This document shows, in pieces, positions 7,681 to 11,554 of a stretch of DNA of 11,554 bases. The translations under genes and the position numbers were made by a program. Each line of letters begins with the position of its first letter. Position 1 is the first letter of the stretch. Source of the stretch: Bacteroidota bacterium (GTDB taxonomy: Bacteria; Bacteroidota; Bacteroidia; B-17B0; B-17BO); the NCBI GenBank assembly GCA_947462425.1, contig CANHPI010000055.1, forward strand, positions 1-11,554, written 5' to 3'. The notes beneath the pieces were generated by a model, which was not told where the DNA came from, searched no databases, and saw only the letters and a list, made by a program, of their open reading frames with translations.

Positions 7681-7695
7681 TTTCAAAAAAAGATG

Positions 7696-7726
7696 AGGCA
7701 CGAACTTATTGTTCGTGCCTTTTTTT
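7696..7726 (+). terminator. Rho-independent terminator after the secreted-protein gene
   Basis: A perfect 10-base-pair stem, AGGCACGAAC (7696-7705) with GTTCGTGCCT (7711-7720), a 5-base loop TTATT and a run of seven Ts through 7726. An A-run precedes the stem (7685-7691), so it may also act on the opposite strand. Only four bases separate the T-run from the ATG of the next gene, which makes it a possible attenuator for that gene. Confidence 0.9.
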
Positions 7727-7730
7727 ATAC

Positions 7731-8423
7731 ATGGCACATTCCTTTCATATCGTTTTTTGTTCAAATGCCGAATCGTCGGTAAAAAAAACGATGGAGTTTT
7801 TAGAAGAAAAAAAATACCATGTAAGTCTTGCTAAATCAGAAGAAGATTTATTAACTATATTAAAAGAAGAGGAAATAAATTTAGTAATTATTGAACTAGA
7901 CTTTAAACAAAAAGATGGTATTACCTTAACATCTGATATTAGAAATTTAAAAGGTGTAGAACAACCTTACATTATTATTTTTTCGAATAAGCAGGATGAT
8001 TACATTCAAATTACTGCCTTTAATTCGGGGGCTGATGATTTTATAGTTTCACCGATTAAACCTATTTTATTAGAAGCTCGCATCTCAACTCTTAAAAAAA
8101 GATTAGCAAACAAAACAATGGATGTTAATGAAGCGGATTTGCATCCAAACTTTTTTGTAGATAAGGAACAATATTTAATTATCACACCTCAAGGAAAAAT
8201 AAGTTTACCAAGAAAGGAATTTGAAATGGTAAACCTTATGTATCAAAACACGCATAAAACATTTACACGCCAAGATTTTGCTAAATTAATATGGAACTCT
8301 CCTGAAGTTGCCAATAGCAGAACCATTGATATTCATATCAGAAATATTCGCCGCACCTTAGGTAATGATATCATTAAAACCAGCAAAGGTATTGGCTACT
8401 CTATTAATAGAGATTTGTTATAG
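7731..8423 (+). CDS. PhoB-type regulator with degenerate (pseudo-) receiver domain
   Basis: A regulator of 230 residues, paralogous to the one at 1138-1827; the two align without gaps (offset 3) through the receiver. The phosphorylation residues are lost. The acidic pair becomes S11/N12 (IVFCSNA), the phosphoacceptor Asp becomes E55 (LVIIELDFKQKDG), and the Lys of KPIKP becomes S107 (VSPIKP). Only S85 at the switch position remains. D57 is two residues off the acceptor position and unlikely to replace it. The winged helix (~135-230) is intact: LPRKEFEMVNLM, KTFTRQDFAKLIW, RTIDIHIRNIRRTLG, GIGYSI. The recognition-helix region is close to that of the paralogue (10 of 17 residues identical from GDRTID to the Gly), so overlapping DNA targets are plausible. 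It should work without phosphorylation, possibly locked in an active-like state by Glu or acting as a competitor. The start at 7731 is the only ATG that keeps the first strand. It directly follows a terminator, so its promoter is unclear. Confidence 0.92.
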   Translation: MAHSFHIVFCSNAESSVKKTMEFLEEKKYHVSLAKSEEDLLTILKEEEINLVIIELDFKQKDGITLTSDIRNLKGVEQPYIIIFSNKQDDYIQITAFNSGADDFIVSPIKPILLEARISTLKKRLANKTMDVNEADLHPNFFVDKEQYLIITPQGKISLPRKEFEMVNLMYQNTHKTFTRQDFAKLIWNSPEVANSRTIDIHIRNIRRTLGNDIIKTSKGIGYSINRDLL

Positions 8424-8631
8424 AATTATTTGATAGCAGAAAACCTAAGCTCAATTAACAAATATGTATTACCAATTGCATTAAATAATTACCAATCCAA
8501 GAGTTGTTTTTGGAAAAAATTAATAAAATTGCAATTTTGAAAATATATTTGATAAAATTATTGAATGATCAATTTCAAATCTGTGCTGCTAAATATAAAA
8601 GGTTAGTAAGATTTAGAATGATAATGACACC

Positions 8632-10539
8632 TCAGGAAACCATCCACTTTTCATACCACATCTGAAACATTAATAAGTACCACACTTTTTGTGCTAATTC
8701 CTTTTTACCTCTATAAAAATCAAATTTTAATTGGCGAACAAAATCCAAAGAAAAAATATTTTGTTCTTCAATCTTGGCGTCGCTTAAGTAAAACTCTATC
8801 TGTTCTTTTAAATCAGTTGTTAACCAATCTTGAATAGGAATAGCAAAACCCATTTTAGGTCTATCCATCATTTCCTTAGGAATGTATTGATGTACAATTT
8901 CTTTTAAAATATATTTTTTATTTCCATTATGGTACTTAAATGTATCAGGCAATTGTGCAGCCCAATCAATAATTCGATGATCTAAGAATGGCTCTCTGCC
9001 TTCCAAACTAACCGTCATGGATGCTCTATCAACTTTTTGCAAAATATCATCTAACAAATAAGTTTGATAATCAATAGCCATCATATATGATAAAGGAGTT
9101 GAAAACTCTCTATTTAACTCATTACTTAAATAAGCTGTATCTAAAGAAGTCCAATTATTTTTTAAAACAGTATTCAATTGTTTATCATCAAACTGTCTAC
9201 TTAAATTAAGCATAAGATTTTTAGGAGAAGGATCTTTCAATAAACCCTTAAGCTTTTCATAACGATTATGAAAATTATATTTATTTTTTAAAACTGGAAA
9301 TTTATCCGCAGGTATAGCATTCATAACACTTACGGTTACATCTCTTAAAAATTCAGGTAATTGATTTAATTTTTTACCATATCGCATCAAATAATCATAG
9401 CGATTATAACCAGCAAAAACTTCATCTCCAGCATCCGCACTTAAAGCTACTGTTACTTGTTTTCGTGCCATTTTGCATACTAATGTTGTGGGAATAGCGC
9501 TACTGTCAGCAAATGGTTCATCGTAAAAATAGGGTAATTCGGATATTAAATCTAGAGCTTCTTTTTGTGTACATTCATATTCATAATGCTCAGTTCCAAT
9601 ATGTTTAGCTACTTCCTTGGCAAAAGGCGCTTCATTTAAACCTATAGCCGGAACAGCTATTGTAAATGTTTTTAATTTTTCGGGTCTGCTCTTTTGTAAT
9701 ATCGCTGCTAAACAAGCGCTATCATATCCACCACTCAAAAACACGCCAATAGGAACATCAGATACCATTCGGTAATTAAAAGCCGATACTAAAATTTTCT
9801 CTGTTTCTATTTTAGCTTCTTCTAAAGAAATATCTAATTTTGGTTTATTGTAAGCATCATAAACATTCCAATACTTTTTTAGTTGTATCTGCTTAGTTTT
9901 TAATTTTAAACTGAGATGATGTCCGGGCTTAAGCTTGTAACAGTTATTGAAAATACAATGAGGCGTTGGAACGTTGCCATATTGCATAAATGCAGCTACA
10001 GCATCATAATTTATTTCTTTTTTAAATTGAGGATGTTTATGAAATGCTTTCAATTCAGAAGCAAATAAAAATAAGCCTTCATGCCAATAATAGAAAAACG
10101 GTTTCACACCTGCCCTATCTCTTACACAATAAACTTCTTGACTATTTGTATCATAAATTACAAAAGCAAACATTCCAATAAATTTTTCGATGCAAGCTAT
10201 TCCCCATTCCGCAAAAGCATGCAAAATAACTTCAGTATCCGAATGACCAACAAATTGATGAGCTAATGTTTCAAGTTCTGATTTAATTTCTTTATAATTA
10301 TATATTTCTCCATTAAACGTAATCCACCAATGTTCAAATTTCATTGGCTGACGACCTGTTTCAGACAAATCGACGATTGACAATCGACGATGCCCTATAC
10401 CTACTAAAGATGTGGGGTTTTGAATAAATTCATAGCCACTTCCATCTGGGCCTCTATGAAAAAGAGAATCAGTCATATTTACTAAAACTTCTTGAGAAGA
10501 AGAATTTGTAAAATCTATAAACCCTGCTATTCCACACAT
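8632..10539 (-). CDS. asnB: Asparagine synthetase, glutamine-hydrolysing
   Basis: Makes asparagine from aspartate, ATP and glutamine in the cytoplasm; 635 residues. The N-terminal class II glutaminase domain (~1-200) begins MCGIAGF with the catalytic Cys2 exposed after Met removal, and carries RRLSIVD (51-57), NGEIYN (76-81) and SDTEV (100-104). The C-terminal synthetase domain (~240-620) has the PP-loop SGGYDS (269-274), SADAGDE and SLEGREPFLDH. At 635 residues it is longer than the E. coli enzyme (about 550) and belongs with the longer asparagine-synthase group. Members of that group also occur in surface-polysaccharide clusters and may amidate other acids, but nothing nearby suggests a glycan locus. 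It follows the RNA methyltransferase gene by 18 bases and is probably co-transcribed with it. No convincing terminator is seen in the 208-base convergent gap to the regulator at 7731-8423. Confidence 0.95.
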   Translation of the reverse strand: MCGIAGFIDFTNSSSQEVLVNMTDSLFHRGPDGSGYEFIQNPTSLVGIGHRRLSIVDLSETGRQPMKFEHWWITFNGEIYNYKEIKSELETLAHQFVGHSDTEVILHAFAEWGIACIEKFIGMFAFVIYDTNSQEVYCVRDRAGVKPFFYYWHEGLFLFASELKAFHKHPQFKKEINYDAVAAFMQYGNVPTPHCIFNNCYKLKPGHHLSLKLKTKQIQLKKYWNVYDAYNKPKLDISLEEAKIETEKILVSAFNYRMVSDVPIGVFLSGGYDSACLAAILQKSRPEKLKTFTIAVPAIGLNEAPFAKEVAKHIGTEHYEYECTQKEALDLISELPYFYDEPFADSSAIPTTLVCKMARKQVTVALSADAGDEVFAGYNRYDYLMRYGKKLNQLPEFLRDVTVSVMNAIPADKFPVLKNKYNFHNRYEKLKGLLKDPSPKNLMLNLSRQFDDKQLNTVLKNNWTSLDTAYLSNELNREFSTPLSYMMAIDYQTYLLDDILQKVDRASMTVSLEGREPFLDHRIIDWAAQLPDTFKYHNGNKKYILKEIVHQYIPKEMMDRPKMGFAIPIQDWLTTDLKEQIEFYLSDAKIEEQNIFSLDFVRQLKFDFYRGKKELAQKVWYLLMFQMWYEKWMVS

Positions 10540-10557
10540 ATTAATCCTACAAAAATA

Positions 10558-11554
10558 TTAATCTCCAATCTCTTGCTTGAGTTGCTTTGAAGATTTTTTT
10601 GAGCCGCTATACATTTCGTATTTCAACAATTTACATTCTAAAGACGCATTAAATAATGTCATTTTTTTACTTGGGTGTAAACCAATAGATTTAATAGCTT
10701 CCATATTAGATGAAATAATCCAACAAGTCCAACCTCCAAAATCCTTTTTCAATTTATCGCCAATTTGCTTATAAAATGCATTCGTGTCTTCCATTTTAAT
10801 TCGCTCGTCATAGGGAGGATTTAATAAAATGGTGCCGTGTGGTTTTGTTGGCATTATATCAAAAAATGAAATATGTTCATACTGAATCACATCATCTACT
10901 TTTGCAACTCCGCCGTTACGCTTAGCCATTTCGAGAGGAATACTTTCAATATCACTCGAAATAATAGTTGGCATATCATCTTTAATGCGATTAATACAAC
11001 TATCATAAATTGTATCCCACAATTCTTTATCAAAGTCATGCCATTTCATAAAACCAAACTCTTCTCTGAATACACCAGGCGGAATATTATTAGCATATAA
11101 AGCTGCTTCAATACCCAAAGTTCCGCTACCGCACATGCCATCAATTAATGGTAAATGTGGCTGCCAATTAGATAATAATACTATACCTGCAGCCAAAACT
11201 TCTTTCATTGGGGCAGTATCAATATCAACTCTATAGCCACGTTTAAATAAAGAATCACCACTACTATCTAAACTAACATTAACCTGATTTCTAAAAATAT
11301 GAACATAAATTCTTACAGTTGGTCTGTCTAAATCTACATTAGGCCGCACATTAAATTTTTCTACAAAACGATCACAAATCGCATCTTTAGTTTTTTGAGA
11401 GATATATAAACTATGGTCAAACTCCTCCGAATTAACAGTAGCATTAATTGCTAAGGTATCATCCGTATTTAATAATTCTTCCCATTCATATTGCTTCATT
11501 TTATCGTAAAGCTCATGTTCATTTTCTGCTGTAAAAGAATAAATAGGAACTAAT
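10558..11554 (-). CDS. THUMP-domain class I SAM-dependent RNA methyltransferase (5' end outside the window)
   Basis: Transfers a methyl group from S-adenosylmethionine to RNA, most likely the N2 of a guanine in 23S rRNA, as RlmL does at G2445; the exact target is inferred from the family. The frame stays open beyond the Met at 11499 to the window edge (visible N-terminus about LVPIYSFTAENEHELYDK), and these residues look like THUMP-region sequence, so 11499 is not the true start. About 331 residues are visible. The N-terminal part resembles the THUMP region (RPTVRIYVHIFRNQVNVSLD). The methyltransferase has motif I in LIDGMCGSGTLGIEAAL and the catalytic NPPY in ILLNPPYDERI. The C-terminus is a Lys/Ser-rich tail. 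There is no second RlmK-like domain, unlike the E. coli fusion RlmKL. It lies 18 bases upstream of asparagine synthetase on the same strand. Confidence 0.92.
   Translation of the reverse strand, partial: LVPIYSFTAENEHELYDKMKQYEWEELLNTDDTLAINATVNSEEFDHSLYISQKTKDAICDRFVEKFNVRPNVDLDRPTVRIYVHIFRNQVNVSLDSSGDSLFKRGYRVDIDTAPMKEVLAAGIVLLSNWQPHLPLIDGMCGSGTLGIEAALYANNIPPGVFREEFGFMKWHDFDKELWDTIYDSCINRIKDDMPTIISSDIESIPLEMAKRNGGVAKVDDVIQYEHISFFDIMPTKPHGTILLNPPYDERIKMEDTNAFYKQIGDKLKKDFGGWTCWIISSNMEAIKSIGLHPSKKMTLFNASLECKLLKYEMYSGSKKSSKQLKQEIGD

Noticed and set aside
8525..8573. AT-rich inverted repeats (AAAATTGCAATTTT at 8525-8538; ATTGA/TCAAT at 8560-8573) as a convergent terminator
   Set aside because: The stems are only about five A-T-rich pairs once a loop is allowed, without a clear T-run, so they are too weak to call in this AT-rich background.
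8632..10539. Asparagine synthetase as part of a surface-polysaccharide or natural-product cluster
   Set aside because: No glycosyltransferase, transport or tailoring genes are visible; its operon partner is an RNA methyltransferase.
10081..11100. Three plus-strand open frames (10081-10266, 10577-10774, 10873-11100) inside the asparagine synthetase and methyltransferase genes
   Set aside because: All are antisense shadows of well-supported minus-strand genes.
11497..11499. Met codon at 11499 as the start of the RNA methyltransferase
   Set aside because: The frame continues without a stop to 11554, and the added residues look like THUMP-region sequence, so the gene is simply cut by the window edge.

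Overview
The window looks like chromosomal DNA of a low-GC member of the Bacteroidota, probably a flavobacterium-like lineage. Three things point there. There is a TonB-dependent receptor with an N-terminal carboxypeptidase-D-like domain. There is a secreted protein with a type IX secretion (T9SS, Por) C-terminal sorting domain. The promoter candidates have the TTG / TAnnTTTG form typical of this phylum. No RNA genes, insertion sequences, phage genes or CRISPR arrays are visible.

Layout. (1) 1-1057, plus strand: the 3' part of a monofunctional aspartate kinase, cut by the window edge. (2) 1138-1827, minus strand: a canonical OmpR/PhoB-type response regulator, converging on the aspartate kinase and preceded by its own promoter. 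(3) 2090-2488, plus strand: a small all-helical protein of unknown function. (4) 2852-5749, plus strand: a TonB-dependent outer-membrane receptor with a long 5' intergenic region and a strong hairpin after it. (5) 5965-7680, plus strand: a secreted beta-helix-like protein with a T9SS sorting domain, ended by a textbook terminator. (6) 7731-8423, plus strand: a second PhoB-type regulator, paralogous to the first, whose receiver domain has lost all the phosphorylation residues except one Ser. (7) 8632-11554, minus strand: a THUMP-type RNA methyltransferase (cut by the window edge) followed 18 bases later by a glutamine-hydrolysing asparagine synthetase, probably one operon.

The most interesting part is 1138-8423. 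Two paralogous PhoB-like regulators, one with an intact phosphoacceptor and one with Glu in its place, flank a receptor plus secreted-protein pair. Both genes of the pair carry upstream ATGTTAA motifs arranged as 7-4-7 direct repeats (11-base period), the geometry of a Pho box. No histidine kinase gene lies beside either regulator. I infer, without proof, that this is a nutrient-limitation module, with phosphate the first guess: the canonical regulator would switch on the receptor/secreted pair and the pseudo-receiver paralogue would tune or compete at the same sites. The flanking genes look like ordinary housekeeping functions.
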